Source: Acidobacteriota bacterium
GTDB taxonomy: Bacteria; Acidobacteriota; Terriglobia; Terriglobales; Acidobacteriaceae
Length of the DNA: 55,933 nt
Reading direction: 5' to 3'
Assembly (NCBI GenBank): GCA_021793405.1
Contig: JAJYSV010000021.1
Span: forward strand, 1-55,933
The notes below the pieces were generated by a model. That model was given only the letters and a program-made list of their open reading frames with translations, searched no databases and was not told the origin of the DNA. A program made the translations under genes and the position numbers. Below are positions 24,122 through 33,359 of this stretch, one piece after another. Numbering within the stretch: position 1 is the first letter of the stretch; every line of letters begins with the position of its first letter.

Positions 24122-27100
24122 TCACTGTACCTGAATCGTCAGACTCACGGTTTTTTCGAGGCCGCCAGCAGCGGCAGTAACGGTGACAGTGTATGTTCCA
24201 GATGGTGTCCTCGAGTTGTTGGACAACGGTGCCGGAGTTCCCGACCCAAGTACGCCGCCGCCGTTTCCGCAGGCTACCATCCCACTGATGAGTCCAACTA
24301 CTAGGATCACCATTACGGGGCGATACATACCTGGTTGCAGGGCAATGTAGTGGCGGCGTATGAACCCAACCAGCGTGACTAGCAGGAGCAATCCCAGAGG
24401 CCATGGAATTTGTCCTACCATGCCAGCGCGGTGTATTCGCGCTGAATTTCCAACACCTGTAGCCACAGCTACCTGGATATTGGATGGGCTTAGCAGCGTA
24501 TCGGTACCAGGTGTGACCGTGCAGGTTGAATTCGGCGGAAGATTGCCGCAGCTTATAGTTGCATTGCCGGTTGAGCCGGTTACGGGCATCAGTTCGAGAG
24601 AGTAACTCGCGGCGTGGCCGCTGGAGATAGAGACAGTTGTAGCGCTGAAAGGCAACAATTCAAACGAAATACCAACTCCTGTTAACTGCACCAACGTGGT
24701 TCCACCATTCGTGCTGCTGATAGCGGCGGTTCCGGTTTGACTTCCCGTGCCGGTCGGTGAAAATACCAGCGAAAGGCTGCATGTCCCGCCTGGCGGTAGA
24801 CTGGTGCCGCAGTTGCTCGTTTCGGCAAATGGCCCGCTTGTTGCAATCGATATTCCACTGAGTGTGCTTGTGCTTCCATTGTTAAGCAAAAGCGGTTGCG
24901 CTGGCGAAGAGACATTAACGCCGATGGCCCCAAAATTCAAAGTTACCGGAGTAAGTGTGATGTTGGGCAACTCCCCAGTCCCCAATAATGGAATCTGCTG
25001 TATTCTCTCTGCGTCGGAGACGGTTAGAACGCCACTATCGACACCGACGGCGTGAGGCGCGAAAGAAACCTCAATCGCGCATATACCTCCTATCTGCAAA
25101 GCGGCTCCGCAGGTCGTCGTAAACATGAAATCTGGATTGCCGGACTGTATATGGATCGCGGTTAGCGTCGCCAATCCATTGTTGCTGAGGGTTATCGTCT
25201 GTGCCGCACTGAGGGTACCAATCACCTGGTTGCCGAAACTGAGCGACAACGGTGAAAGATTATCTTCCGCCGGGGTTTCTCCTAACGCGGTGAGCTGGAT
25301 GACCTGGGTCCGAATCGAATCGGCGACATCCACCTGTCCCGTTGCGTTTCCGGAAGTTGAGGCTTGAAAGGTCACTGTGATTGTGCAACTGGTATGCGCC
25401 CCCAGGGCGTTCCCGCAGTTGCTGCTCTGTCCAAATCCGGCGCCGATGGATTGAATGCTCAATTGGGCCAGGGCTACATCGCCGGAATTGGTCAGCGTCA
25501 CTGTTTGCGATGGTGCGCTTTGTCCGACTGGAGTCGCGGGAAAAGCTAGCGACATCGGCGATAATGTGTCCGTCGCCGGAGCGGTCCCCGTTCCGCTCAA
25601 GGCAACGACTTGATTGCCCAAGCTGTCTGTGACAGTAATGCTGCCGGTCTCCGCTCCAGCGATGTGGGGAGTGTAGCGCACCGTCAGCGTGCAGGCAGAC
25701 TGCGCGTTCAGCGAATAGCTGCAGCCATCCGTCACCTCGAAATCACCGGTCGTCTGTACTTCGATTCCCGTCAATGGAGTTCCACCGCTGTTTGTCAGAG
25801 TGATCGTTTGAGGTGCGCTCGCCAGGTTTACCAGTGTGGCGGGAAATGTTAGAGATGTCGGAGATAGCGTGCTCGTCGCGGGGCTTTCACCCGTTCCATC
25901 CAGGCCGATTGTTTCGGTACCCTGACCAGTTGCAACCGTCAGTACGCCGCTGGCAGGTCCAGTCTGTGTCGGTTGGAATACGACTGCCAGGGTACAACCG
26001 GTATTCGCAGCCAGTGGGGTGGAACATGTGTTGGTTTGAATTGCAAACGATCCGGTAACGCTTTCGGAAGTGAGCGCGACAGAACTCGCGCCGGTATTTG
26101 AAACGGTTACTTGTTGCGCGGCGGATGTCGTATCGATCTGTTGCCCACCAAAGTTCACATTGTTCGGGAAGAGAACAATTGGCGATTGTGTCGTGCCAGT
26201 GCCACTCAGGTTCACGCTCTCCTGACCACTCGCGATATTGCCGGATACCGTTAAGGTTCCCGCGCGCATTCCGGAGGTTGAAGGACTGAACGCCACTTGG
26301 ATTTGACAGGTGCTGTTGGGTGAAACGGAACTGCTACAAGTGTCGGTTTCTAGGAAGTCTCCGGTGACCGCAACACTGCTCACAGCCAGGCTCACGCTTC
26401 CCGTGTTCGTGACGGTGACGGTTTGCGGACTGCTAGAAGTCTGCACCTGTTGCCCGCCGAACGTCAGCGTCGTCGGTGCTAGAGTCATCGTGGTTTGCGG
26501 TACGCCGCTCAGCAATGGAACCTGCCAGATCCCCCGCCCATACGTACCCACCCGCAGAAGCCCTCCACCAGCCAGCGTCGATGTAAGTGAAACCGCCGGA
26601 GCCAACGGTAGACCCGTTCCGAGGATGTTCCAGCACTGGCCTCCACTCAATGCACAGTTCGCGACATTTTGGGTGACGAACACGCCGCCGTCAGAGGCGA
26701 CGTATATCACGCTCGCATTGTTTGGATCGACCAAAACATCGTTGAGTGGGAGATCCGGAAGATTTTTCGAGATGTTGATCCAGTCCGCGCCGCCATCCGT
26801 CGATAAGTAGAGATGCGGAGCACCGAAGCCCTGGATCGTTGCATACACGGTGTTGCCGGTGGCGTCGTGTGGGTCGACATATAGAGAGGAGACATCGAAG
26901 AGATATGGATTGAAAACTCCGTTGTAACTCTGCTCGTTCGCTACCGGCGAAAGCGCGAGATCCATCCACGCCGCTGCGCCGCTTGCTGTGTTGGCTGTTT
27001 TTGTCGAAAAGACATGACCGCCAACCCCGGCACCTCCGCCATCCAGCAGTCCCGCCATACCCGCATATATCACCTGTGAGCCGCTGCTCTCCGCGCCCGT

Positions 27101-29278
27101 CGCCGATTGTACATTTGCGCCTCCCGCGGCGAGGGATCGAATCAACGCATTCCCATTGCAGCTCGGTTGCGCGTGTCCATCGAGCATCGGGCTGATGGCA
27201 TTTGCCGGGCTCCACGCATTGCCGCCGCTCGCTGGCCCGCGCCACACCCTGCAGGTCCCCACAATCAAATTCGTACTGTCCGCTGGATCCAACGCATATG
27301 GCGCAAAAAGCAGCGCTTGGTCGCCACTTGTTTCCGTCGCGCCAATTGCCGGGGCAAAATCTGTGGCTGCGCAGTGGGAGCCCTGTATACACTGCCCAAT
27401 CGCAACATAGGACCCCATGGTCGCATACCAATTCTCAGGATTTGACGGATCGATGGCGGTTAGTCCGCCTTCGCCATTTAAGAGCTGCGGCCACGCAGTT
27501 TGACCATTGTTCGTCATCGCCGCAGTTCCGTTCACGCCAAACCCTGCCAGCAGGACATTGGTGTCACTTTCGCTGTTTGCCATGCCTGTGACTTCCGCTA
27601 GAGATCCCAGTCCTCCGTTGAGATTTTGATAATGCGTGGCATCGCTCACCGCACATGCGGCGCCTGTTTGATTCACCCCATCCGTCGACCGCCACAAACC
27701 ACCATCATTACCAAAGTAAAGCAAGGGCAGCGCTTGCCCAGCCGGCGGACCCAGAAACACAATTGCGTGTTGCGCTGGCGCCACCTGTCCGGAAACGCAC
27801 GTCGTCGTATTGGTCGTATTGCGCCATGCGCATCCTGCCGCCAGACTGCAACGAAAGATATCCTGCGTGCCGGCGAAAAGAAGTGTGTCCGCGCCGTTGG
27901 GTACCGCAGCCAGCGTCAGATTGTATGCGCCTTGTGGAATGGTCCCATTCCCGATGGGATCGTCTAACGGCGTATCGGCGATTTGCGTTCCGAATTGTAC
28001 AGTCGGATTCGCGCACCCGTTCGGGCCTGCATTGCAGACATCCTGCCACAAGCCTTCATCCACATTGTTTAACCCGAGTGCGTTTGTCCCTATGGTCAGC
28101 GCGAACATATCGCCCGTCACCGGCTGCACCGCCAGCACCCCGCGCAAGATGGCGCAGGAATTGCTCCCATTCGTGCCTGGATTCGCTGGGCAATCTCCCG
28201 TCGTCAATGCTGTTCCGGGCTGATTTGCCATCCGCGTCCACGTCACCCCATCCGGCGATTGATAGTACCCGTGGAATTGCACTGCGGCAAAAAACATGTT
28301 GCGCATGGGATTCCATACCACCGCAGTCACCGGCACTCCCGGGAATACACCAGGAAGCGTGGTTTGCGAGGACTGGATTACCTGATCGGGTCCATCTTCA
28401 ATGGTGGAAAGGTGCCAGGTTTGCCCGGCGTCGGTCGAGTAATACAGTCCCGCCTCGGCCACGTTGCCAGCACCGCTATTGAAGCTGCTGTTGTTGACGT
28501 TGTTGATGAAGCCATCGTAGGAATCTGTCACGGCTGCCACTACAAGATTGTTATTAGCCCCGCTCCAGGCAAAGCCGGAGAAGGCATCTCCCACGAAACT
28601 ATAATTCGTGACGCCGCCGGAAAATGCATCGCTGCTCTGTGTGATCAGACTCCACGTCGTGCCGCCGTCTGGGGAACGAAGAATTCCAGCACCATAGTAG
28701 GAATCCAGCACATCGTTGGGGTCGCCGGTACCCGCCAGCACTATGCCATTCACGCTTGCGCTGGGCTGTACGCTGACCGCTCCAATACTCAGCGAGGTGA
28801 CGTTGACGCCGGAATATGGGGGAGGGTCATCCGTCAGAGCGTGCCATGTCACCGTAGTGGGGTCAGCGGCCGCAGCATTGGTCGAAAGCCAAACGCCACC
28901 CCCTGTCGAGCCAAGATAGACCGTGTTCCCAGACTTGTCCCATGGAGCGATGGCGATGGAAGTGATGCGTCCGGTAACATCGCCAAATTGCGAAGTGACA
29001 ATTTGGCTGGGTCCCACCGGCTGCCACGGTTGGTCGCTCGACTGCAATCGCGGCAGCGCCAATCGCTGCTGCATTCCACGCAGGCGCAACGCGGCAGAGG
29101 ATTGCCCGGATATTATCCTGGGCAACAAAAACGACTGGGCGCGTAGCTTACCAGGCCCACTTTGCGATGAAAAAGAAGCGTAGCCTGGAGCGCGAAACCG
29201 CGTAGGCGCTTGCGCGCCGAGAACCGTCGGCAAGAAAAGCGCAAGGCAGCAAGCCAGACGCCAGGGGAGTCCGCGCAT
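24122..29278 (-). CDS. Giant exported beta-propeller protein with choice-of-anchor-D-like repeats, 1718 aa
   Basis: A signal peptide (WRLACCLALFLPTVLGAQA) is followed by roughly 900 residues of sortilin/BNR-type beta-propeller repeats (YYSTDAGQTWHLS, LRSPDGGTTWSLI, LYLSTDGGADWINI). Residues about 930-1538 hold six tandem Ig-like ASH/choice-of-anchor-D domains of about 101 residues. Each starts like LSPTSLTFPATLVN and contains a Cys pair. The end has an unusual order: a Gly/Thr/Cys domain, a hydrophobic helix (PLGLLLLVTLVGFIRRH), a second one ending in VACG, then a final beta stretch. It is probably a surface-exposed or secreted protein of unknown ligand. No strong ribosome binding site is seen. 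Such proteins are common in Acidobacteriota. Confidence 0.8.
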   Translation of the reverse strand: MRGLPWRLACCLALFLPTVLGAQAPTRFRAPGYASFSSQSGPGKLRAQSFLLPRIISGQSSAALRLRGMQQRLALPRLQSSDQPWQPVGPSQIVTSQFGDVTGRITSIAIAPWDKSGNTVYLGSTGGGVWLSTNAAAADPTTVTWHALTDDPPPYSGVNVTSLSIGAVSVQPSASVNGIVLAGTGDPNDVLDSYYGAGILRSPDGGTTWSLITQSSDAFSGGVTNYSFVGDAFSGFAWSGANNNLVVAAVTDSYDGFINNVNNSSFNSGAGNVAEAGLYYSTDAGQTWHLSTIEDGPDQVIQSSQTTLPGVFPGVPVTAVVWNPMRNMFFAAVQFHGYYQSPDGVTWTRMANQPGTALTTGDCPANPGTNGSNSCAILRGVLAVQPVTGDMFALTIGTNALGLNNVDEGLWQDVCNAGPNGCANPTVQFGTQIADTPLDDPIGNGTIPQGAYNLTLAAVPNGADTLLFAGTQDIFRCSLAAGCAWRNTTNTTTCVSGQVAPAQHAIVFLGPPAGQALPLLYFGNDGGLWRSTDGVNQTGAACAVSDATHYQNLNGGLGSLAEVTGMANSESDTNVLLAGFGVNGTAAMTNNGQTAWPQLLNGEGGLTAIDPSNPENWYATMGSYVAIGQCIQGSHCAATDFAPAIGATETSGDQALLFAPYALDPADSTNLIVGTCRVWRGPASGGNAWSPANAISPMLDGHAQPSCNGNALIRSLAAGGANVQSATGAESSGSQVIYAGMAGLLDGGGAGVGGHVFSTKTANTASGAAAWMDLALSPVANEQSYNGVFNPYLFDVSSLYVDPHDATGNTVYATIQGFGAPHLYLSTDGGADWINISKNLPDLPLNDVLVDPNNASVIYVASDGGVFVTQNVANCALSGGQCWNILGTGLPLAPAVSLTSTLAGGGLLRVGTYGRGIWQVPLLSGVPQTTMTLAPTTLTFGGQQVQTSSSPQTVTVTNTGSVSLAVSSVAVTGDFLETDTCSSSVSPNSTCQIQVAFSPSTSGMRAGTLTVSGNIASGQESVNLSGTGTTQSPIVLFPNNVNFGGQQIDTTSAAQQVTVSNTGASSVALTSESVTGSFAIQTNTCSTPLAANTGCTLAVVFQPTQTGPASGVLTVATGQGTETIGLDGTGESPATSTLSPTSLTFPATLVNLASAPQTITLTNSGGTPLTGIEVQTTGDFEVTDGCSYSLNAQSACTLTVRYTPHIAGAETGSITVTDSLGNQVVALSGTGTAPATDTLSPMSLAFPATPVGQSAPSQTVTLTNSGDVALAQLSIQSIGAGFGQSSNCGNALGAHTSCTITVTFQASTSGNATGQVDVADSIRTQVIQLTALGETPAEDNLSPLSLSFGNQVIGTLSAAQTITLSNNGLATLTAIHIQSGNPDFMFTTTCGAALQIGGICAIEVSFAPHAVGVDSGVLTVSDAERIQQIPLLGTGELPNITLTPVTLNFGAIGVNVSSPAQPLLLNNGSTSTLSGISIATSGPFAETSNCGTSLPPGGTCSLSLVFSPTGTGSQTGTAAISSTNGGTTLVQLTGVGISFELLPFSATTVSISSGHAASYSLELMPVTGSTGNATISCGNLPPNSTCTVTPGTDTLLSPSNIQVAVATGVGNSARIHRAGMVGQIPWPLGLLLLVTLVGFIRRHYIALQPGMYRPVMVILVVGLISGMVACGNGGGVLGSGTPAPLSNNSRTPSGTYTVTVTAAAGGLEKTVSLTIQVQ

Positions 29279-29461
29279 CCAACACCGGAAGACAATGGAA
29301 AAGCTGTTTCCACAATCATCGGAGCTTTTGTGCAGGAGTCAAAAAACTTTCGTAACTTGACAGTCCCGAAACGGTATGACTGATGCCGAGCGGGCGCCAC
29401 CCTCCTCCTGGCCTCGACAAGGAAAAGTAGAAAAACTACAGCAACAATTGAACTCGAGCGC

Positions 29462-30439
29462 CTATACGCGTGTGCCGACCGGCTTCCGTGATTCCTGCTG
29501 GTGCTGCTCGCGATACCAGTCCACGGTGCGACGCAGACCTTCCAGAAAGTCCACTTTTGGGGCATATCCTAGCGTTTCTCGAGCGGCGGAAATGTCCGCA
29601 TAGGAATGTTTGATGTCGCCTTCGCGCGATGGTCCATACAGCGGGGGATTCTTGTAGCCGGTCAACTCCGCCATCAGCTTATATGTCTGGTTCAGCGTGT
29701 ATGGCTTGCCACAGGCGCAGTTGAACATGCGACCTGCCACTTTTTCCGCCGGAGCAGCCGCAGCCTTCAAATTCGCCTGCACGACATTCTCAATATAGGT
29801 GAAGTCGCGGCTCTGCTCGCCGTCCCCGTGGATTGTGGGTTGCTCTCCGGCCAACATCATTTTGGCAAACTTTGCCATCACGCCGCTGTAGGGCGAATCC
29901 GGCGCCTGCCGCGGACCAAAGATATTGAAGTATCGGAGGGCGACTGTCTCCAGTCCGTACACTTCCCAATAGCTGCGCAAATAGAGTTCCCCCGCGAATT
30001 TCTGCACTGCGTACGGGGACAGGGGGCCGGGGAGCATGGACTCTACCTGGGGCAGGGGATTGCGATTTCCATAGGCGGAAGAGGACGCGGCATAGACCAC
30101 GCGTCTAACCCCGGCGTGGCGCGCGCCTTCCAGCAGATTGAATGTTCCGTCGATGTTGGCCGTGTGGCTGGTGCGGGGGTCTTTCACGGAAAGAGGAACT
30201 GAGGGCAGGGCGGCTTCATGGAAAATGATTTCCACGCCTTCGCACGCCCTGGCAGTCGCGTTGGCATCGCGCAGATCTACTTCCAATAGCTCAATTTTCT
30301 GCCGCCATGGGGCCAGATTTTCTCTCTTGCCGGTGGAAAAATTATCAAGAGCGCGGACTGTCTCGCCTCGCTCCACCAGCGCCTGTGTCAACCAGGAGCC
30401 AATAAATCCGGCAGCTCCTGTAACCAAATAGGTGGCCAT
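29462..30439 (-). CDS. NAD-dependent UDP-sugar 4-epimerase (extended SDR)
   Basis: The 325-residue protein has the extended-SDR motif TGAAGFIG (residues 7-14) for NAD and the catalytic YxxxK in SPYAVQKFAG, preceded by SSSAYG. The sequence resembles the WbpP/UDP-N-acetylglucosamine 4-epimerase branch more than classical GalE, which is inference from motif flavour (RYFNIFGPRQ; PYSGVMAKF). Such enzymes supply nucleotide sugars for surface polysaccharide. AAGGAGAAG lies just before the ATG. No other glycan genes are adjacent. Confidence 0.88.
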   Translation of the reverse strand: MATYLVTGAAGFIGSWLTQALVERGETVRALDNFSTGKRENLAPWRQKIELLEVDLRDANATARACEGVEIIFHEAALPSVPLSVKDPRTSHTANIDGTFNLLEGARHAGVRRVVYAASSSAYGNRNPLPQVESMLPGPLSPYAVQKFAGELYLRSYWEVYGLETVALRYFNIFGPRQAPDSPYSGVMAKFAKMMLAGEQPTIHGDGEQSRDFTYIENVVQANLKAAAAPAEKVAGRMFNCACGKPYTLNQTYKLMAELTGYKNPPLYGPSREGDIKHSYADISAARETLGYAPKVDFLEGLRRTVDWYREQHQQESRKPVGTRV

Positions 30440-30588
30440 ACTTCTCCTTCGCGTAGGGGGATGCGTTGGGTTTCGAGGCCTGTTTTTCTACGCAGGCTTT
30501 CATCATAACAACGAGAACGCTGGAATTTGTCCTAAGCGAGGCTCTTATTCCTCGATAGTTCGTTACGGTTCAGATACCATAGTGATTG

Positions 30589-30613
30589 GCAGGCGGCTGG
30601 GCGATCGCTGCCG
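30589..30613 (+). repeat. Exact 25-nt copy of the rnpB 5' end
   Basis: These 25 bases are identical to 31518-31542, the first 25 nt of RNase P RNA including the 5' strand of helix P1. Sequence diverges immediately on both sides. The copies are direct repeats 929 bp apart and bracket the membrane-protein gene at 30725-31486. This copy cannot encode RNase P RNA because none of the catalytic core follows. Confidence 0.85.
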
Positions 30614-30724
30614 CGATTTCTCTTCCCCCATAAAAACAGGGCTCCGCTCGTGTATCGATGGTATTCTGGCCTCCCCTTTGAAAGCAGGATCCTTTTTTTC
30701 ATTCTGATCGATTGGAGTACGGCT

Positions 30725-31486
30725 ATGGCAACCGAGCAGGTTCGCCTCGCGGAAGCTCCGAAGCAACGCGGCGTCACGAAACACTCTGGAGTTTCGCGTT
30801 TTCTGAACCAGTATTTCTACTTCTGCATGTCGCTGCTCGTTGCAGTAGTAGTCATCTATGGCTTCGGCCATACGGTGGACAACCGCCTTGTCCACGCAAC
30901 GCCGCCGCGACCGTGGATTCTGTGGGTTCATGGTGCGGTTTTTTCTGGATGGGTGGTTTTCTTTATCTTCCAGTCGGCGCTGGTGCGAACCCATCATGTG
31001 AAGCTGCATCGGTTGACGGGTTGGTTCGGCGCGGCGCTCGGCGTATTGATCCCAGTCCTGGGGATTGCGACCTCCATCGTCATGTTTCGTTTTAGGATCG
31101 CTCACTTCCATGAAGCTGGCATTAAACCGTTCTTCGGTCTCTCGGTATTGGACATGACTTCGTTCGCGCTTCCGTTCTTGCTGGCGATCTATTGGCGCAA
31201 GAAGCCGGAGTTCCACCGCCGCCTGGTGCTGATCGCGACCTGTGCGCTTACGGGTGCGGCCTTCGTGCGCTTCCCGATGATGCCGATGCCGCACAAATGG
31301 GCCTATGCAGGCGTCGATGCGCTGATTTTGTTGGGGATCGCGCGCGACTTGATTGTCAACCGGCGAATGCATATTGTTTACCGTTACGCACTCCCGATAT
31401 TGGTAGCGTGCCAGATCTTTGCTGTGCAGCTTGCGTTCCATCCCCCTGCATGGTGGGTCAAACTCACGAATGCGATCATCGGGTGA
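30725..31486 (+). CDS. Multi-pass membrane protein, 253 aa
   Basis: The ATG at 30725 has GGAG 8 nt upstream. About six membrane segments are visible (YFYFCMSLLVAVVVIYGFGH; WVHGAVFSGWVVFFIFQSAL; WFGAALGVLIPVLGIATSIV; MTSFALPFLLAIYW; ALILLGIARDLIV; ALPILVACQIFAVQLAF). Conserved-looking histidines (GFGH, WVHG, KLHRLTGW, HIVYRY) recall haem-binding or DUF2306-like membrane proteins. No redox partner is adjacent, so function is unknown. It lies between two copies of the rnpB 5' end. Confidence 0.65.
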   Translation: MATEQVRLAEAPKQRGVTKHSGVSRFLNQYFYFCMSLLVAVVVIYGFGHTVDNRLVHATPPRPWILWVHGAVFSGWVVFFIFQSALVRTHHVKLHRLTGWFGAALGVLIPVLGIATSIVMFRFRIAHFHEAGIKPFFGLSVLDMTSFALPFLLAIYWRKKPEFHRRLVLIATCALTGAAFVRFPMMPMPHKWAYAGVDALILLGIARDLIVNRRMHIVYRYALPILVACQIFAVQLAFHPPAWWVKLTNAIIG

Positions 31487-31517
31487 GGCGTCGCGCCGCA
31501 CGCGTATCATTGGGATA

Positions 31518-31913
31518 GCAGGCGGCTGGGCGATCGCTGCCGGGGAGCTGAAAATGCTCATCGGGAGAGGAAAGTCCGAACTCCGCAGGGCAGTGTGCCG
31601 GATAACGTCCGGGACCGGAGCGTCAAGGCTTCGGGACGGCAAGTGCCACAGAGAATATACCGCCGCGCCCGCAAGGATGCGGTAAGGGTGAAAAGGTGCG
31701 GTAAGAGCGCACCGCTCCGGCTGTAAAGTCGGAGGCATGGTAAACCCCACACGGAGCAAGACCAAATAGGCGGGAAGCTTGGCGGCGCAAGCTGCCAAGC
31801 GCGTGCTGGCCCGGCGCGCCAAACCCGCGGGTAGGTCGCTACGAGCGTCCGCAGTAATGCGGCGCCTAGAGGAATGATCGTCCTCGACAAAATTCGGCTT
31901 ACAGGCCGCCTGC
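31518..31913 (+). ncRNA. rnpB: RNase P RNA, class A
   Basis: This is the RNA subunit of RNase P, the ribozyme that trims the 5' leader of tRNA precursors. The diagnostic core elements occur in order: GAGAGGAAAGTCC near 31564, a central CCACAGAGAATATACC segment near 31645, AAGGGTGAAAAGGTGCGGTAAG near 31685, AGAGGAATGATCG near 31867 and the CR V-like end near 31888. The first bases GCAGGCGGC and the last bases GCCGCCTGC pair as helix P1, fixing the ends at 31518 and 31913. TATCAT at 31505-31510 is a possible -10. Its 5' 25 nt and 3' 21 nt are each duplicated elsewhere nearby. The gene itself appears intact. Confidence 0.95.
31893..31913 (+). repeat. Left attachment-like repeat: rnpB 3' end (21 nt)
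   Basis: The last 21 nt of rnpB match 34503-34523 exactly, in the same orientation. Duplication of a structural RNA's 3' end is the classical trace left by a site-specific integrase, which restores the RNA gene on integration. The region between the copies, about 2.6 kb, has island-like content. Confidence 0.8.
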
Positions 31914-31950
31914 CTTTATTATCAACAACTTAAGTGCTCAGAATAGGCCA

Positions 31951-31968
31951 TTGTGACGGTAATGTGAC
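31951..31968 (+). repeat. Arm-type repeat candidate, left
   Basis: TTGTGAC-N6-GTGAC lies 38 bp inside the left end of the island. The same arrangement recurs at 34391-34408 near the right end, in the same orientation. Direct repeats near both ends of an island resemble arm-binding sites of tyrosine integrases. The match is only 12 defined bases. Confidence 0.4.
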
Positions 31969-32093
31969 ATTTTCTCGATCTTTAAGGAAACAAAGGCAAA
32001 AACCGGCTGTTGGCTGTCTGAAGGGTATCAGCCTTCGATTGGTGCGTCGACTAAATCAATGGATTTCGCAAATTCATAGAGTGGGACATCTCT

Positions 32094-32414
32094 TTGACGC
32101 AGTTTAACAATCAGCGAGCACTAGGGTCGCCTACGCAGGCCAACCTGCATCACATGAAGGGTATGGCACGAGAGTCCACTGAGATCGCAAGAATTGAACA
32201 GCGAATCCGAGATCTGGCGTCTTGGCTTAAAGAAAACGGTCCCGAAGGCGGACTAGAACAAAAACATCTCCAGGAGGGAAGCCCGGAGCGCGTCTATTGG
32301 CACCTAGGATATATGGTCGCCCTGCGAGATACCCTATCTTTGCTTAGAGGCCAAGATTCAACTACTCGAAGAGACGGCACGACGGACAGTTCCAGTATGT
32401 ATTCTGCATTCTAG
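32094..32414 (+). CDS. Small hypothetical island protein, up to 106 aa
   Basis: The TTG at 32094 has GGGA 7 nt upstream; ATG codons at 32154 and 32163 are alternatives that would give 86 or 83 residues. The core (STEIARIEQRIRDLASWLKE; ERVYWHLGYMVALRDTLSLL) is helical and looks like a real small protein, possibly coiled-coil, but I do not recognise a family. Its 3' end overlaps the frameshifted gene on the opposite strand by about 50 nt. Confidence 0.5.
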   Translation: MTQFNNQRALGSPTQANLHHMKGMARESTEIARIEQRIRDLASWLKENGPEGGLEQKHLQEGSPERVYWHLGYMVALRDTLSLLRGQDSTTRRDGTTDSSSMYSAF

Positions 32415-32693
32415 CGGGATGCACCTTGTTATCCGGTGGATTGAAAGTGTGGTAGAGACTGCATCCCTTTTCAAACGCAGCTTTAGCACTCGGAAGGTAT
32501 CCGTACTTAAATTCCTTGTATTTTCCGACCCAATCGCCTAAACGACCGCCGACATCACCGTCTGAGCGACCGGCGTAGGAGATATAGAAGGTGATTCTCC
32601 TAACACATAAACTCCAGGGGAAATGTTACCGACGTTGCGCCAAATTCCATCCGAAGTTAGAGGGAACGGTCCATTTAATCCGCTTGAGGCCAT
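32362..32693 (-). pseudogene. Frameshifted small gene within the island
   Basis: From an ATG at 32693 the minus strand reads MASSGLNGPFPLTSDG...SPGVYVLGE. The sense then continues in another frame as ITFYISYAGRSDGDVGGRLG, WVGKYKEFKYGYLPSAKAAF, KGCSLYHTFNPPDNKVHPAR, ending CPSCRLFE. The two halves fit together as one roughly 110-residue protein that recalls small proteins of unknown function in soil bacteria. The switch lies near 32585-32605. Either the gene is broken by a small indel or the region contains a sequence error. A zinc-binding-like CPSC is near the end. Confidence 0.6.
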
Positions 32694-32795
32694 AATTTTA
32701 CATCAACTTTCTGGGCATACTCCGCCCGGTTAATTGTTCAGACGATGGGCCGAAGAATTCAGAATGCATTCAAGCGGCCATCAGCTTCTAAAGGG

Positions 32796-33242
32796 CTATT
32801 CAACCTCCACCGAGCCGAACCCCTCTGGTAGTTGTTCCGCAATTCCAGCGGGAATGTTGGCCTCCATCCCAATCAAGCCAAATATATTCGGGCCGGGTCG
32901 AGTGAAAATTACTCTCTTACGCACATATGAGCCCAACGAGCCAACTAGAGAGACTCTTGCAGACTTGGTATTTTCCGAACCTATAGCCGCGAGGAGATCC
33001 TCAATATACATCGGCTTACCATTCCTATGGATCGCGTCTCTGGCCTTTGATAAGAGTGTCCCGGGCCGTAAAACGGCTTTGCTATCTCCGTCAATATTCG
33101 GCGAAATCTCTCGGGGAAGAGCCTTTATAGAGTCTTGGATCGCTTGAAGATAGACACGGGCCATCTCAATTTGTCTCTCTAAATCGTCGATCTCCTGAGA
33201 CTTCTTGTCGGCTAACCGTTGTAAAGACTCTCGTGCTCCCAT
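32796..33242 (-). CDS. Coiled-coil plus HARE-HTH-like protein, 148 aa
   Basis: An N-terminal coiled coil (residues about 5-45, LADKKSQEIDDLERQIEMAR) is followed by a winged-helix-like domain. That domain (KARDAIHRNGKPMYIEDLLA, then AIGSENTKSARVSLVGSLGS, VRKRVIFTRPGPNIFGLIG) resembles HARE-HTH/ASXH domains linked to DNA or chromatin-type targeting. ATG 33242 or GTG 33245 could start it; GAGAGG lies upstream. It is divergent from dinD and may regulate island genes (inference). Confidence 0.6.
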   Translation of the reverse strand: MGARESLQRLADKKSQEIDDLERQIEMARVYLQAIQDSIKALPREISPNIDGDSKAVLRPGTLLSKARDAIHRNGKPMYIEDLLAAIGSENTKSARVSLVGSLGSYVRKRVIFTRPGPNIFGLIGMEANIPAGIAEQLPEGFGSVEVE

Positions 33243-33359
33243 CACAGAAATACCTCTCTAGAGAAGGTAAATGGAAAAAAGAGAAAATGCAATAATAAAT
33301 GTGGCCAAAGCTGTAAGGCATGATTTATCCTTATCTCGTCAGCCTATTGGAGCGTAAAG

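Noticed and set aside
30597-30607. GCGATCGC-type palindrome in the rnpB 5' copies, like the cyanobacterial HIP1 site
   Set aside because: HIP1 is defined by its great genomic abundance in cyanobacteria; here it is part of the duplicated rnpB end.
30563-31822. Long minus-strand open frame over the membrane protein gene and rnpB
   Set aside because: It runs antisense through RNase P RNA and a membrane-protein gene, and its translation is Arg-rich without any domain.
32415-32795. Possible non-coding RNA in the gap inside the rnpB island
   Set aside because: Most of the gap is explained by the frameshifted minus-strand gene, so no separate RNA is called.
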